A DNA stretch of 64,000 bases from Streptococcus urinalis 2285-97 (GCF_000188055.2 NZ_AEUZ02000001.1:1316001-1380000), one strand, 5' to 3'; shown: positions 26,895 through 37,255, counted from the stretch's first letter. The notes: generated from the sequence alone by a model not told the origin. Translations and numbers: made by a program.

Positions 26895-28213
26895 TTTTTT
26901 CTCCTAAATATATTTATTATTTTAGTTGGAATAATCCATCGTCTAGAATGAGTAACTGAATTATAGCGGTCTACCATTTCTTCTAACTGTGATTTATAGG
27001 CTTCTCTAATTTTTTCAGATTGAAAATACATTGCTTTATAGGGTGAATAATGCATTAATTGATCATAGGTATCGGCGAGTTCCTTGCTCAACTGTTTTGC
27101 CACATAATCTGAAGCAAACAAATCATCTTCATCAAACATTTGATAACGTAATGTAAAATCAGTGCTTGTTATACCAGAGATATCATAGTAAAGCTGTGGA
27201 TCTGGATCTGCAAATAAAACATGATTTTGAACAACTTTGCCATTCAAGCAAGTTGGAATTAACTCTGTTTGGAAGTCATTATCAAGCAATGAGACCTTTT
27301 TAAAATAAGAAGGTAACTCGGAGATATCAACTCTTAATGCTGTCGTATTATTTGGGACTGAAAAAGAGATTTGGTTATCTGACTTAAATCGAAATTCTAA
27401 AACATCTTTTTGATTAAAGCCTTTATTATCAATAGACAAATAAATAGTGACTTTTTGATGTAATGCCCTATCTAAAGCAAAATTCCTTTTAAAATGAATA
27501 GATTCAGCTTTTTCTACGTAGTAAGGTAAATCTTTTTTGTACTTGAGAAGAATATAGGTGTATGCTCTATAAAAGCTTGCCTGATCACCTCGAGAAGAAC
27601 GTGAGGTTTCTAAGATTCTATAACGTAAGAAAACATCATTATTCGGAGATGCTTTAGCCTTTTCTTTTATAATTAATTGTAGGAAAAAATCATAGTCTTC
27701 AATTTGATCTAAATTATTGTCAAAACGACATTCTTTAACAATTGATTTATTGATTAAAGCACTAACTTGAATATAATTCCCTAATAGTAATTGTTCCAGA
27801 CTAAACGGCCTTGCTTCTAAAACTAAATCTTCAGTTTCAATATTTTTCATACCACAGTAAACGATGTCTGAGGCATTTTCAATAGCTGAACTAACTAATG
27901 AACTAATATAATTATAAGGTAAAGCATCATCACTATCGACAAAAAGAAGATAGTCACCTTTTGCTAACTCAATTCCTTTATTTCTTGTATAAACAACACC
28001 TTGATTAGAATGAGAATATAAATAGGTTCTCTGAAAAGGAGAATTAACAATGGATTGGTTTATCTGATTTATCGAACTATCAGTAGAGCCGTCATTCAAA
28101 ATCAACAATTCAATATTGGAATAATTTTGTTTATAAATGCTGTTCAAACATTCCTTTATATAATCTTCGTGATTATAGCAGGTTACAATTATTGAAACTA
28201 ATGGTTCAATCAT
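26891..28213 (-). CDS. rgpE: GT2 glycosyltransferase of the rhamnan locus
   Basis: A 440-residue protein. An N-terminal GT2 domain (about 1-220) shows VSIIVTCYNHEDYIKECL and the metal-binding LLFVDSDDALPY. The rest is a beta-rich domain and a helical tail with RRKK at the end. In S. mutans RgpE adds glucose side chains; in GAS the equivalent (GacF) belongs to backbone synthesis, so the linkage made here is uncertain. Start is set at MIEPLVSII, which makes a 4-base ATGA overlap with the rgpD stop; an ATG 12 bases upstream is possible but is only 2 bases from the GGAG. Confidence 0.85.
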   Translation of the reverse strand: MIEPLVSIIVTCYNHEDYIKECLNSIYKQNYSNIELLILNDGSTDSSINQINQSIVNSPFQRTYLYSHSNQGVVYTRNKGIELAKGDYLLFVDSDDALPYNYISSLVSSAIENASDIVYCGMKNIETEDLVLEARPFSLEQLLLGNYIQVSALINKSIVKECRFDNNLDQIEDYDFFLQLIIKEKAKASPNNDVFLRYRILETSRSSRGDQASFYRAYTYILLKYKKDLPYYVEKAESIHFKRNFALDRALHQKVTIYLSIDNKGFNQKDVLEFRFKSDNQISFSVPNNTTALRVDISELPSYFKKVSLLDNDFQTELIPTCLNGKVVQNHVLFADPDPQLYYDISGITSTDFTLRYQMFDEDDLFASDYVAKQLSKELADTYDQLMHYSPYKAMYFQSEKIREAYKSQLEEMVDRYNSVTHSRRWIIPTKIINIFRRKK

Positions 28214-29433
28214 TGAATAGTCCATTCTCCGTTTCTCCGTAATAATCCAGTTGCTGAATCCATTTCTGATTTATCATCTTGATCAATATCAACACGATTT
28301 TGAAGTATAACGGGTGTTTGGGTAGAATCAGAAAAAGCAAGCATATTCCCATCTTCATCTCGAACAGATGTTTCTAATTTCACTTTTATATCATTAACAT
28401 TTGGAAAATGACAGGAATAAATAATTTCTTTATGTCCCTTACCATGAATCAATGTATCCATTGTATTATCATTATAAATCCAAATTCCTCGATCAATATC
28501 TGTAAATGACAAAGCCAAATATGTATTGATATCTTCTAACACATCAAAAGAGGCTTTGAAGCTTAGTCTATCTTCTGGAGTCATTTTTTGCGGTGTTAAT
28601 AATTGAATTTTCAAATTATCAACTAAGACTTTTGAGGTTTCTTCTTCAAATATATCTTCTTCAGTAACATCTGCTTGAATTGAGGTTGCTGTAGTGTTAT
28701 CTAAACTATATTGGTTAGCAACATCATTTGGCTCCCCATAAGCTTTAACAAGCCCATTCTCAATTAATACAGCACGATTGCAATATTTTTTAACAGCTCC
28801 CATATCGTGTGTCACTAAAATAGTTGTTTTGCCGCTTTCTTTTCTTTCCATAAAATAGTCATTACATTTACGTTGAAAAGCTTCGTCACCAACAGCCAAA
28901 ACTTCATCTAGTATAAGGACATCGCCTTCGGCTTTAATAGCAACTGAAAATGCTAAACGAACTTGCATACCACTAGAGTAATTTTTTAATTTTTGATTCA
29001 TGAAATCATGAAGTTCAGCAAAATTAACAATATCATCATACATGGCATCCACTTCTTCAGTTGTAAAGCCGAGCATTGCTCCATTCATATAAACGTTTTC
29101 ACGTCCAGTCAATTCTGGGTTAAAACCGACTCCAAGTTCAATGAAAGAAACCATTTTCCCTTCAACCTGAACATTCCCTTTTTCAGGAGTGTAAATTTGT
29201 GAAATAATTTTTAATAGGGTTGATTTTCCCGAACCGTTTCGACCAACTATACCAAAGAAGTCACCTTTATAAACATCAAAATCAATATCTTTTAGGACTT
29301 GTTGTTCGGTAAAACCTTTAATTCCTCTAAAACGATTAACTAGGGCAGTCCTAAAACTTTTAGTCGCCTCTGTTGGAAGTTTAAAGGACTTACTAACATG
29401 TTCTACTTTTACTGCAACATCTTTTTCTAACAT
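28210..29433 (-). CDS. rgpD: polysaccharide ABC exporter, ATPase
   Basis: A 407-residue ATP-binding subunit of the transporter that flips lipid-linked polyrhamnose outward. It has Walker A GRNGSGKSTLLK (about 62-73), signature YSSGMQVRLAFS, Walker B VLILDEVLAVGDE and the switch His in LVTHDMGAV. The ATPase domain ends near residue 240; a C-terminal domain of about 150 residues is of the Wzt type that can recognise the glycan end. It starts on the rgpC stop (TAATG). Confidence 0.94.
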   Translation of the reverse strand: MLEKDVAVKVEHVSKSFKLPTEATKSFRTALVNRFRGIKGFTEQQVLKDIDFDVYKGDFFGIVGRNGSGKSTLLKIISQIYTPEKGNVQVEGKMVSFIELGVGFNPELTGRENVYMNGAMLGFTTEEVDAMYDDIVNFAELHDFMNQKLKNYSSGMQVRLAFSVAIKAEGDVLILDEVLAVGDEAFQRKCNDYFMERKESGKTTILVTHDMGAVKKYCNRAVLIENGLVKAYGEPNDVANQYSLDNTTATSIQADVTEEDIFEEETSKVLVDNLKIQLLTPQKMTPEDRLSFKASFDVLEDINTYLALSFTDIDRGIWIYNDNTMDTLIHGKGHKEIIYSCHFPNVNDIKVKLETSVRDEDGNMLAFSDSTQTPVILQNRVDIDQDDKSEMDSATGLLRRNGEWTIQ

Positions 29434-30236
29434 TATATAATCTCCGCAAATTTCTTAGCATTTCTATTAAAAATAAGGATACCAAAACCTAAAATGACAA
29501 AAGGAATGATATAAGGAATAGCTATGTAATACCAGTGATTTGACATTTGCCAGATAGTAACATTGGCTCTATCTATTAAGAGGTATCTGAAATCTTGGAT
29601 CATTTGTGCCAAAGGATTCAACATCAATATTTTAGCTGCTAACAAATGCTGATCAGACAAAAAGGTAATAGGATAAATGATTGGAGTAGCATACATACCA
29701 GCTTGCATCAACACTTCCCATACTTGTGCTAAATCCCTGTAGTAAACATATGCTGTCGATAAAATAAGTGCGATACCGACAGCTAAAACCAGTAGTTCAA
29801 TAAACAAGAAAACTGACATATAAGCATAAGGTGATATCGATACACCATTTATGATTGAGAAGATTAAGACAACTACAAGGTTGATTATAAAGTTAATTAG
29901 CGCCCCTAAAACTGCCGATAAAACTATCGTATTTTTGGAGAAATTTAACTTACGTAGTAAGTCCCCTCGCATAACAATGGATACCATCCCCATACCTGTT
30001 GCCTCTGAAAAGAAAGACCAAATCACATTGGCTAAAAGCAAAGCAACTGGAAAGTGAGGGACTGTACCACCAAGTCTTAAAAAGCGGATAAATACCATGT
30101 ACATAATGGTAAACATTAACAATGGCTTTAAAATTGACCAAAGATATCCAATGGCACTGCCTTGATATCGTAATTTAAAATCTGTTTTAACTAATTCTTT
30201 CAAAAGAATACGATTCTTTTTACTGAAAAGTTCCAT
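29433..30236 (-). CDS. rgpC: polysaccharide ABC exporter, permease
   Basis: A 267-residue ABC-2 permease with six transmembrane helices, preceded by the cytosolic gate helix (LLKELVKTDFKLRYQGSAIGYLW, split here at residues about 11-33). It pairs with RgpD to move undecaprenyl-linked rhamnan across the membrane. Start and stop share one base with rgpB and rgpD, so the three are tightly coupled. Confidence 0.93.
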   Translation of the reverse strand: MELFSKKNRILLKELVKTDFKLRYQGSAIGYLWSILKPLLMFTIMYMVFIRFLRLGGTVPHFPVALLLANVIWSFFSEATGMGMVSIVMRGDLLRKLNFSKNTIVLSAVLGALINFIINLVVVLIFSIINGVSISPYAYMSVFLFIELLVLAVGIALILSTAYVYYRDLAQVWEVLMQAGMYATPIIYPITFLSDQHLLAAKILMLNPLAQMIQDFRYLLIDRANVTIWQMSNHWYYIAIPYIIPFVILGFGILIFNRNAKKFAEII

Positions 30237-31171
30237 TATTTCTCTCTCCTATAACCAAATTTGGTAATCACTAATGTTTTAAATACAAAGGTATGAAACT
30301 GACGGTTTTTTCTAAAACCGTATCTTTTTAGTATATTCATTCTTTGTTTTAAACCTTGTTCCAGTAGATTCACATAATTTTCCACTAGTGTTTTCTCATT
30401 TTCATCAAGGTTCATTTCAAGCAAATAACTTGCTTGTTTCTGACTTGATTGAATCAACCACCAATATTTACGAATTAATTGGTGTGGTCTTATCCAGTGT
30501 TGCATCCTTTTTTTTAGTGTTCTGGCGCCTAAAACATTATTGGCATGCTGTCTATACAGTTCCGTAGGAACTTGCAAAAAAATCAGTTCACCCTTAGCGG
30601 CTGCAATGATGGCTAAAAACCAGTCATGCATGAGGATATTTGGCTGATTTTCCCATAATTTCGCTAGGGCATGATTTATCATCATCGTGCCACCCGTAAC
30701 GGTGTTTTCAGTTAATTCTTCAACTAAATGTGTATTTGCATGATCAGATTGTGTTTTTATCATACTTTCATGTAAAACATTAAGGTTTTGATCAACAACT
30801 TTCAAATCGGTATAAACTAATACCGGTTTATCTTGAACCTGATTCCTTATTGCTTCCAATGTCAATTGAACTTTTTCTGGCAGCCAAATATCATCTTGAT
30901 CACTAAAAAAATAAAAGTCCGCTTTATCATATTTTAATAGTGTGTAAAAATTATCAATCACACCTAAGTTTTTATCTGAATCAGAATTGATGCACTTAAT
31001 TCGATGATCTTGCTTTACAAATCTATTAATGATCTGTCGTGTTTGATCAGTTGAGCCGTCATCACGAATATAGAGTGTCCAATCAGTAAACGTTTGGTTT
31101 TGAATACTTTCAATCTGTTCTTCCAGAAATTGTTGACCATTATATGTGGACATCAAGATATTAATTTTCAT
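30236..31171 (-). CDS. rgpB: alpha-L-rhamnosyltransferase (GT2)
   Basis: A 311-residue GT2 enzyme with ILMSTYNGQQFLEEQIESI (about 5-23), YIRDDGSTDQT and the metal motif FFSDQDDIWLPEK (about 92-104), all standard for RgpB/GacC. RgpB uses dTDP-rhamnose to start or extend the rhamnan. The ATG lies 11 bases inside the end of rgpA. A basic C-terminal segment (LKKRMQHWIR and RRYK-type residues) suggests membrane contact. Confidence 0.93.
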   Translation of the reverse strand: MKINILMSTYNGQQFLEEQIESIQNQTFTDWTLYIRDDGSTDQTRQIINRFVKQDHRIKCINSDSDKNLGVIDNFYTLLKYDKADFYFFSDQDDIWLPEKVQLTLEAIRNQVQDKPVLVYTDLKVVDQNLNVLHESMIKTQSDHANTHLVEELTENTVTGGTMMINHALAKLWENQPNILMHDWFLAIIAAAKGELIFLQVPTELYRQHANNVLGARTLKKRMQHWIRPHQLIRKYWWLIQSSQKQASYLLEMNLDENEKTLVENYVNLLEQGLKQRMNILKRYGFRKNRQFHTFVFKTLVITKFGYRREK

Positions 31172-32315
31172 TTAAGAATAAATCCTCATACTCTCCAACA
31201 ATTTTTTGCCAAGTATAATTTGACTGAATAATAGCTTTTGCCTTTTGGCTATACAATTCATGATTGGTAGTTTTTTCGCATTCGTCAATCATTCTAGACA
31301 AATTATTTTGTTCCTTTGTCCAATAAAGTACCGAGTCTTGAGCAACACTTTGATTGAAAGAGACACCTAATACAAGATTTAATCTTGTATGTGCCAAAGC
31401 TTCTAGTAAACCTGGATTGGTACCACCAACCTCATGACCATGAATATAAGCAAAGGCATTTTCACGTATGTAATTCAGAAGTTCACGGTCATATACTGTA
31501 CCAACAAACTTGACACGATGATCATTCTCAAAATGTGTTCTTTCTTTTAACTCTTCAAAAAAACTGTTGCCATCATGATTTGTAATGATAACTAAATCTT
31601 TATCAGTCTTCGCTTTCATAAATTCTCTAATAGCAGTTTCATAGTTATTTTCAGGAACAAATCTTCCTAAAATTAAATAATAATTATTTTCACTAAGTTG
31701 GAATTTAGTGAAATAATCTCTCACTCTATTTGAAGCAACTGAAAGAGTAGAGGGTATGGTATCAGTCCCGTAAGCAATAAAAGTTGTCTTAGCACTGGGA
31801 TAAGTACTTTTTATATAATCCTCGATACCTTTATTGTCAGATATCACTAAATCAGCATGTTGTGCCATCATTTTTTCAGATAACTTTAAATAAGATTGGA
31901 CTGGTTTCGACCATTTAGATCTTTTCCACTCTAATCCATCTGGATTAATGAAGAGTTTGCCATCTAGAGACTTTATTTTTGTCATAAAAGGCTTCACAAA
32001 GGCACCAATCGTATTTCCTAACACATAAAATATAGGAGATTTAATTCCTTCTTTTTTGACCATTTCTAAACCATAGCTAATCGCCATCATATCATAGGCA
32101 ATAACTCTAGCTGGACCTAATTTTGGTGGATTTATTGTGAAACAATCTGCACCGCAATAGTCAAAATGTTCGTGATTTCTATCGTCGCTTAAACAAGCAA
32201 CATGATATTGAATCTTTGGATTTGTTTGATGTTTGACTAATTCCTCAACAAAAGTTTCAAATCCACCATATTTTGCTGGTAAACCCCTACTTCCGATGAT
32301 GAATACATGTTGCAT
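31161..32315 (-). CDS. rgpA: rhamnosyltransferase (GT4, DUF1972)
   Basis: A 384-residue GT-B enzyme with IGSRGLPAKYGGFETFVEEL (about 6-25), the DUF1972 N-terminal motif, and the GT4 donor-site segment IHGHEVGGTNPGLLEALA (about 285-302). RgpA/GacB adds the first rhamnose to the GlcNAc-lipid primer. The start is taken at MQHVFIIGSRG, the usual family N-terminus; an ATG 15 bases upstream adds only five residues and is nearer the -10. It is the first gene of the ten-gene operon running to gtrA. Confidence 0.92.
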   Translation of the reverse strand: MQHVFIIGSRGLPAKYGGFETFVEELVKHQTNPKIQYHVACLSDDRNHEHFDYCGADCFTINPPKLGPARVIAYDMMAISYGLEMVKKEGIKSPIFYVLGNTIGAFVKPFMTKIKSLDGKLFINPDGLEWKRSKWSKPVQSYLKLSEKMMAQHADLVISDNKGIEDYIKSTYPSAKTTFIAYGTDTIPSTLSVASNRVRDYFTKFQLSENNYYLILGRFVPENNYETAIREFMKAKTDKDLVIITNHDGNSFFEELKERTHFENDHRVKFVGTVYDRELLNYIRENAFAYIHGHEVGGTNPGLLEALAHTRLNLVLGVSFNQSVAQDSVLYWTKEQNNLSRMIDECEKTTNHELYSQKAKAIIQSNYTWQKIVGEYEDLFLNEN

Positions 32316-32349
32316 AACACACTGCCCCATTCTAAATATAATCTATGTC

Positions 32350-32355
32350 ATTATA
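32350..32355 (-). promoter_or_regulatory. rgpA operon promoter, extended -10
   Basis: TGCTATAAT (extended -10) lies about 35 bases before the rgpA start and downstream of the rmlD terminator, so the rhamnan operon probably has its own promoter. No good -35 is evident. Confidence 0.55.
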
Positions 32356-32392
32356 GCATAATTTAATCCATTATGCGATAAATAAGAGAACA

Positions 32393-32420
32393 GCAAAAAA
32401 GAAGGACCTGTGCCCTTCTT
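32393..32420 (-). terminator. terminator after rmlD
   Basis: AAGAAGGGCACAGGTCCTTCTTTTTT on the minus strand forms an imperfect stem (AAGAAGG/CCTTCTT) and a T run. Confidence 0.75.
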
Positions 32421-32426
32421 ATTAAC

Positions 32427-33281
32427 TTATTTTTTTTGACCTTGTTTGTAAAATTCCTCAAGAGCTTCTTGCCAAGTAGGAATAACAAATCCAGTTGCTT
32501 TCGTTTTTTCCAAACTCATTGTTGAATTAAGTGGACGTTTTGCTTTTGCTGGGAATTGACTAGAGTCAACAGGTGTAACTTCAACATCTGTATCTTTTAA
32601 AATTTCCACAGCAAAATCATACCAAGTTGTATCTTCACTAGCATCATTTGAAAGATGATAGTAACCATATTCTTTTTGATTTTCAGTCAGATAAGTCATG
32701 AACTCAGCCAAAGTACGTGTCCAAGTTGGTCTTCCGTGTTGGTCATTGACAACTGTCAATTTTGAATGGGTTTTGGCTAAGTTTTGCATGGTGAAAACAA
32801 AATTTTTACCATAATTACCAAATACCCAAGCAGTTCTAATAATATAAAATTGTTTAGCATATTTTTCAACTGCTTCTTCACCTAAACGTTTGGTACGACC
32901 ATATTCTGTTTTAGGATCAGGTGTATCAGTCTCCAACCATTCTTGTCCGACAGGTTTTTCACCATCAAATACATAATCGGTTGAAATATAAACTAAAGTT
33001 GCATCATACTTAGCTGCAGCTTTTGCAATATTTTCAGTACCAACAACGTTTATGGCATAATCTAATTCTTTACCTTCGTCTTCTGCGGCATCAACAGCAG
33101 TATAAGCTGCACAATGATAGACAAGTGTTGGTTTCACTTGTTCAAAAACTTCATCTACTTTTTTTGAATCGGTAATGTCCATTTCTGCTACATCAACAGC
33201 AACATAATCAACATTTCTTTCATCTAAAAGATAACGAAGTTCAGTCCCTAATTGACCATTACTACCTGTGATTAGTATCAT
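32427..33281 (-). CDS. rmlD: dTDP-4-dehydrorhamnose reductase
   Basis: A 284-residue extended SDR that reduces dTDP-4-keto-rhamnose to dTDP-L-rhamnose (GacA in GAS, essential there). The cofactor loop is ITGSNGQLGTELR (residues 4-16), and the catalytic group is STDYVFDGE (about 99) with YGRTKRLGE (about 126-134). It precedes the rgp operon but is separated from it by a terminator. With rmlA, rmlB and rmlC at the left of the window the pathway is complete. Confidence 0.96.
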   Translation of the reverse strand: MILITGSNGQLGTELRYLLDERNVDYVAVDVAEMDITDSKKVDEVFEQVKPTLVYHCAAYTAVDAAEDEGKELDYAINVVGTENIAKAAAKYDATLVYISTDYVFDGEKPVGQEWLETDTPDPKTEYGRTKRLGEEAVEKYAKQFYIIRTAWVFGNYGKNFVFTMQNLAKTHSKLTVVNDQHGRPTWTRTLAEFMTYLTENQKEYGYYHLSNDASEDTTWYDFAVEILKDTDVEVTPVDSSQFPAKAKRPLNSTMSLEKTKATGFVIPTWQEALEEFYKQGQKK

Positions 33282-33367
33282 CTCAAAATACTCCTTTTTG
33301 TCTTCTTATTATTAACGCTAAAGGCATTAAATTAACTTACAGACGTTTTTAACATTACTATTGTACA

Positions 33368-33395
33368 CTAAAAAAAGGGATATTTCATCCCTTTT
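33368..33395 (-). terminator. terminator after the DUF59 gene
   Basis: AAAAGGGATGAAATATCCCTTTTTTT on the minus strand: stem AAAGGGAT/ATCCCTTT with a short loop and T run. It closes the dnaG-rpoD-DUF59 unit. Confidence 0.85.
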
Positions 33396-33402
33396 GAATT
33401 AC

Positions 33403-33741
33403 TTAACGGATTCCCAATGCAATTCTAGCGTAGCGACTCATTTTATCAACTGTCCATGCTGGATACCATACTAATTTGACCTCTGTTGATGTCACTTCTG
33501 GAATATCTCGCATCACATCATAAATTTGATCAGTCAATAAATCCGCTAGCGGACAACCCATCGTGGTTAATGTCATATCTATTTGTGTGTGACCATCATC
33601 TTTAAAATGAATTTCATAAACGAGGCCTAAGTTGACAATATCAATACCAAGTTCTGGGTCAATAACCATTTCTAAAGCTTCTAAAATACGATCTTTTATT
33701 TTTGTTACTTCTTCTTCAGAATAAGTTTTTGTTTCTGACAT
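33403..33741 (-). CDS. MIP18/DUF59 family iron-sulfur cluster assembly protein
   Basis: A 112-residue DUF59 (PaaD/SufT-like) protein with VIDPELGIDIVNLGLVYEI (about 25-43) and the conserved Cys in LTTMGCPLADLL (about 60-71). Family members assist Fe-S cluster maturation. It follows rpoD by 26 bases and ends in a terminator, so it is likely co-transcribed with dnaG-rpoD, a conserved streptococcal order. No client protein can be named from sequence. Confidence 0.9.
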   Translation of the reverse strand: MSETKTYSEEEVTKIKDRILEALEMVIDPELGIDIVNLGLVYEIHFKDDGHTQIDMTLTTMGCPLADLLTDQIYDVMRDIPEVTSTEVKLVWYPAWTVDKMSRYARIALGIR

Positions 33742-33767
33742 TAGATTTTCCTCAATTAGTTCCTTTA

Positions 33768-34877
33768 TTAATCTTCAATAAAATCACGAAGTTGTTTGCT
33801 TCGGCTTGGATGACGTAATTTACGAAGTGCTTTTGCTTCAATTTGTCTAATACGTTCACGTGTGACATTAAAGACTTTGCCTACATCCTCTAATGTACGC
33901 ATTTTCCCATCATCAAGTCCAAATCTAAGACGAAGCACATTTTCTTCTCTATCAGTAAGAGTATCCAAAACTTCATCTAGCTGTTCACGCAAAACAACAC
34001 GTGTTGTGTAGTCTACCGGATTTTCAATCACTTCATCTTCAATAAAATCACCTAAATGACTATCATCTTCTTCACCAATCGGTGTCTCAAGAGATACAGG
34101 TTCTTGAGCAATTTTTAAAATTTCACGAACCTTATCTGGTGTCATATCCATGCGTTCAGCAATTTGTTCTGGAGTTGGATCTTGTCCAAGCTCTTGAAGG
34201 AGATTACGTTGTTCACGGACTAATTTATTGATTGTTTCAACCATATGAACTGGAATACGAATAGTTCTTGCTTGGTCAGCAATAGCGCGTGTGATTGCTT
34301 GACGAATCCACCATGTTGCATATGTAGAAAACTTAAAACCTTTTGAATAATCAAATTTATCAACTGCCTTCATCAAGCCCATATTACCTTCTTGAATCAA
34401 ATCAAGAAATTGCATTCCACGACCCACATAACGTTTAGCAATAGAAACCACTAAACGAAGATTAGCTTCTGCTAAACGTTGTTTAGCTTCTAAATCACCT
34501 TCTGCAACAGCTACTGCTAACTCTTTTTCTTCTTCGTTTGTCAAAAGTGGAACAACACCAATTTCTTTTAGATACATTCTAACTGGGTCATTAACTTTAG
34601 CTGAATTGCTACCTAATAATTCTTCGTCAGTTAGTTCTTCTGGTTTTGGACCTTCAACAACATACTTGGTAGAAGGATTTCCTTCACTATCGGTAATGGA
34701 AATACCACCATCCGTAAGTCTTTCAAGTAAGTCATCAATTTGATCAGCATCCAAAGTAAATGGAATAACTAATTTCTCAGTGACATCATTATCAATAGCA
34801 GTTCCTTCTTTTTTATGATTGCGAATGAATTCTGCAACTTGTACATTAAAAGTCGTAATTTCTTTTTCTTTTGCCAT
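33768..34877 (-). CDS. rpoD: RNA polymerase primary sigma factor
   Basis: The 369-residue housekeeping sigma-70 (SigA). Region 1.2 has [12 protein letters not shown] (about 90-101), region 2 has [26 protein letters not shown] sequence with [14 protein letters not shown] (about 186-199), and the region 4 helix-turn-helix has [19 protein letters not shown] (about 328-346). Length is usual for streptococci, where region 1.1 is short. It starts 8 bases after the dnaG stop. Autoregulation is not visible. Confidence 0.98.
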   Translation of the reverse strand: MAKEKEITTFNVQVAEFIRNHKKEGTAIDNDVTEKLVIPFTLDADQIDDLLERLTDGGISITDSEGNPSTKYVVEGPKPEELTDEELLGSNSAKVNDPVRMYLKEIGVVPLLTNEEEKELAVAVAEGDLEAKQRLAEANLRLVVSIAKRYVGRGMQFLDLIQEGNMGLMKAVDKFDYSKGFKFSTYATWWIRQAITRAIADQARTIRIPVHMVETINKLVREQRNLLQELGQDPTPEQIAERMDMTPDKVREILKIAQEPVSLETPIGEEDDSHLGDFIEDEVIENPVDYTTRVVLREQLDEVLDTLTDREENVLRLRFGLDDGKMRTLEDVGKVFNVTRERIRQIEAKALRKLRHPSRSKQLRDFIED

Positions 34878-34885
34878 TATTTCCT

Positions 34886-36664
34886 CTATTCCATTTTTCG
34901 TTTTTGTGCAATAAGGTTTTCTAAAAGTTCCGTGGCTAAATCAACATCACCATTATGACTTGACTCTCTCACCTGTTTTCCTTGGTTTTTCAAATCACGT
35001 TCTTGTTTATAGTGAGCTATTCGCCGTTCAATCTCTTCTATTTCTCCATTATGAATATCATCAGGTAAATTTTCTTCCATTGATTGATAATAAACACGTC
35101 TCACGTCATCATCAAACTGAGCTAGATCATAAGCAGTAATATCCCCACTAGATTTTAGCAAGGAATACAGAGTCTGTAATTCCTTGGTATCAAAATAAAA
35201 ATCAGCTTTATTTCGATATTCATTCAAAAGAAATTCATGATTCAATAACCTTTGAAATAATTGTAACTCTGCTTTAAGTAAGCCGGTCACAGTGTTATTT
35301 CTTGGTAGTTCAACAACTATTTTTTCTTGTTTTAATTGAGTTTGTCTTTCACTTCTATTCTTTAATCTTATTTGATTAACAGCATTTTCAACTTGCAAAT
35401 AATCAAAATCAGGTAATAAATCTGCTACTTTTGAAATATAAAGATTTTGAGCTGTTATTGAAGGTGTTTGAGCAATGATTGGACTTAATTTTTCAACATA
35501 TGCAATTTCAGCTTGTAAGTTATCCAAATTTTCCGGTTTAAAATAATCTATATAAAACTCAGTGCTACTAATTCTTGAATGTGTCAATAAACTAACTAAG
35601 GCTTCAATTGAATTCTTTTGAATATACTCATCTGGATCCATATTGTTGGGAATTTTGACAATCTCAACATCTAATCCTTTTAAAATATCAATAGCTTTAG
35701 CAATGGCATTTTGCCCCGCACTATCACCGTCATAAGTTATGATAACTTTATTTGTAATTTTTCTGAGATGATTTACATGTTCAACTGTCAGAGCAGTCCC
35801 CATAGAAGCAACTGCATTCTCAATACCAGAACGATAAGCAGCAATAACATCCATAAATCCTTCCATCAGAAAAATTTCTTTTTGCTTTCTAGCAACTTGC
35901 TTTGCCCTATCCAGATGGTAAAACTCATAAGACTTATTAAATATAGATGTCGATCTTGAATTTTTATATTTTGCTAATTTAGCATCTTGGTCTTCTAATG
36001 TCCATATTCTACCGGAAAAGGCAATAACATCGCCAGTATCATTTGTTAAAGGGAACATTATTCTATTTTTAAAAGCATCATAAATCTGATTAGATTGTTC
36101 TGACAAATTAAACAAACCAGATTTTAGAAGATCTGTTTGATCATACTTTTTAGATAGACTTTGATACAAAAAATCATTTTCTTTAGGAGATAAGCCTATA
36201 CCAAAATGAGTAATGACATCATCTGTTAGTCCTCTAGAATACAAATATTGCTTAGCTTTTTGTCCTTCTTTAGTTGTTGTTAATACCGCTTGATAAAATT
36301 TTGCAGCATCCTTATGGATGTCTATAAGATTTTGATTTGGATTAGATTTTTTTACAGGACTAATTATAGTTGGAATATCCGCTGTCATCCCAGCTTTATT
36401 AGCAATAATTCGAACACTTTCTAAAAAAGGAACTTGACGATATTCTTCAATAAATTTGAAAACATCACCAGACCTACCACAACCAAAACAATGATAAAAC
36501 TGTTTATCTTCGATGACATTGAAGGACGGCGTTTTTTCATTATGAAACGGACACAAACCAAGGTAATGTTTCCCAGCTTTTGAAAGATCCACTACCTCTC
36601 CAATAACATCAACAATATTAACATTTTGTTTGATTTGAGATATGGTTTCTTTATCTATTGCCAA
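34886..36664 (-). CDS. dnaG: DNA primase
   Basis: A 592-residue primase. The CHC2 zinc finger is seen as [11 protein letters not shown] and [11 protein letters not shown] (about 39-69); the TOPRIM core has [10 protein letters not shown] and YDGDSAG (about 260-315). The C-terminal helical part (from about 440) should bind the replicative helicase. Start is placed at the TTG that reads MAIDKETI, because GGGGAGG lies 7 bases before it; an in-frame ATG 27 bases up would encode a glycine-rich stretch made from the ribosome site itself. First gene of the dnaG-rpoD-DUF59 unit. Confidence 0.95.
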   Translation of the reverse strand: MAIDKETISQIKQNVNIVDVIGEVVDLSKAGKHYLGLCPFHNEKTPSFNVIEDKQFYHCFGCGRSGDVFKFIEEYRQVPFLESVRIIANKAGMTADIPTIISPVKKSNPNQNLIDIHKDAAKFYQAVLTTTKEGQKAKQYLYSRGLTDDVITHFGIGLSPKENDFLYQSLSKKYDQTDLLKSGLFNLSEQSNQIYDAFKNRIMFPLTNDTGDVIAFSGRIWTLEDQDAKLAKYKNSRSTSIFNKSYEFYHLDRAKQVARKQKEIFLMEGFMDVIAAYRSGIENAVASMGTALTVEHVNHLRKITNKVIITYDGDSAGQNAIAKAIDILKGLDVEIVKIPNNMDPDEYIQKNSIEALVSLLTHSRISSTEFYIDYFKPENLDNLQAEIAYVEKLSPIIAQTPSITAQNLYISKVADLLPDFDYLQVENAVNQIRLKNRSERQTQLKQEKIVVELPRNNTVTGLLKAELQLFQRLLNHEFLLNEYRNKADFYFDTKELQTLYSLLKSSGDITAYDLAQFDDDVRRVYYQSMEENLPDDIHNGEIEEIERRIAHYKQERDLKNQGKQVRESSHNGDVDLATELLENLIAQKRKME

Positions 36665-36759
36665 AAGTCCACCTCCCCACAATACACCCATTTTAGTTTT
36701 ACATTTTATTATATCACTAGAGAATTTATTTGTAAATTTAAAAATATAGGACTTTATTA

Positions 36760-36788
36760 TTGCTATTCTGCTTTATTTTATCTATAAT
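36760..36788 (+). promoter_or_regulatory. mscL promoter
   Basis: TTGCTA (36760-36765), 17 bases, TATAAT (36783-36788), then AAGGAGA ahead of the mscL ATG. Confidence 0.7.
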
Positions 36789-36821
36789 TATTAAGAAATT
36801 AAAAATTTAAGGAGACTTCTA

Positions 36822-37208
36822 ATGATTAAAGAATTAAAAGAGTTTTTGTTTAAAGGTAATGTCTTAGACCTTGCTGTTGCGGTTGTTATGGGGGCTGCAT
36901 TTAATGCTATCATTACGTCACTTGTTTCTGATGTGATTACACCACTTTTCTTAAACCCAGCTTTAAAAGCCGCTAATGTTGAAAACATTTCACAACTAGC
37001 TTGGAATGGTGTTAAATATGGTAGTTTCTTAAGTGCCATTATCAACTTCCTAATTATCGGTATTACATTATTCTTCGTGGTTAAAGCTGCTAATAAAATA
37101 ATGAAATCTGAAAAAGAAGAAGATACTGAAGAAGAAGTTGTTGTTACTGCTGCTCCTACTCAAGAAGAATTACTTGCTGAAATTCGTGATTTACTTGCAA
37201 AACAATAA
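36822..37208 (+). CDS. mscL: large-conductance mechanosensitive channel
   Basis: A 128-residue channel that opens under membrane tension to release solutes. The first helix contains GNVLDLAVAVVMGAAFNAI (about 11-29), the second helix lies at about 65-92, and the C-terminal helix is acidic (EEDTEEE). The ribosome site AAGGAGA is well placed. It runs opposite to dnaG and rpsU and has its own promoter and terminator. Confidence 0.97.
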   Translation: MIKELKEFLFKGNVLDLAVAVVMGAAFNAIITSLVSDVITPLFLNPALKAANVENISQLAWNGVKYGSFLSAIINFLIIGITLFFVVKAANKIMKSEKEEDTEEEVVVTAAPTQEELLAEIRDLLAKQ

Positions 37209-37235
37209 TAAAAAAGGCTTAGGCCTTTTTTATTA
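37208..37235 (+). terminator. terminator after mscL
   Basis: AAAAAGGCTTAGGCCTTTTT (37211-37230): stem AAAAAGGC/GCCTTTTT with a TTAG loop, followed by TATT. Confidence 0.85.
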
Positions 37236-37255
37236 TGTTTCATTTTAGTCATAAT

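Noticed and set aside
36665..36691. Upstream ATG for dnaG
   Set aside because: It would translate the GGGGAGG ribosome site itself as glycines; the TTG at 36664 is better placed.
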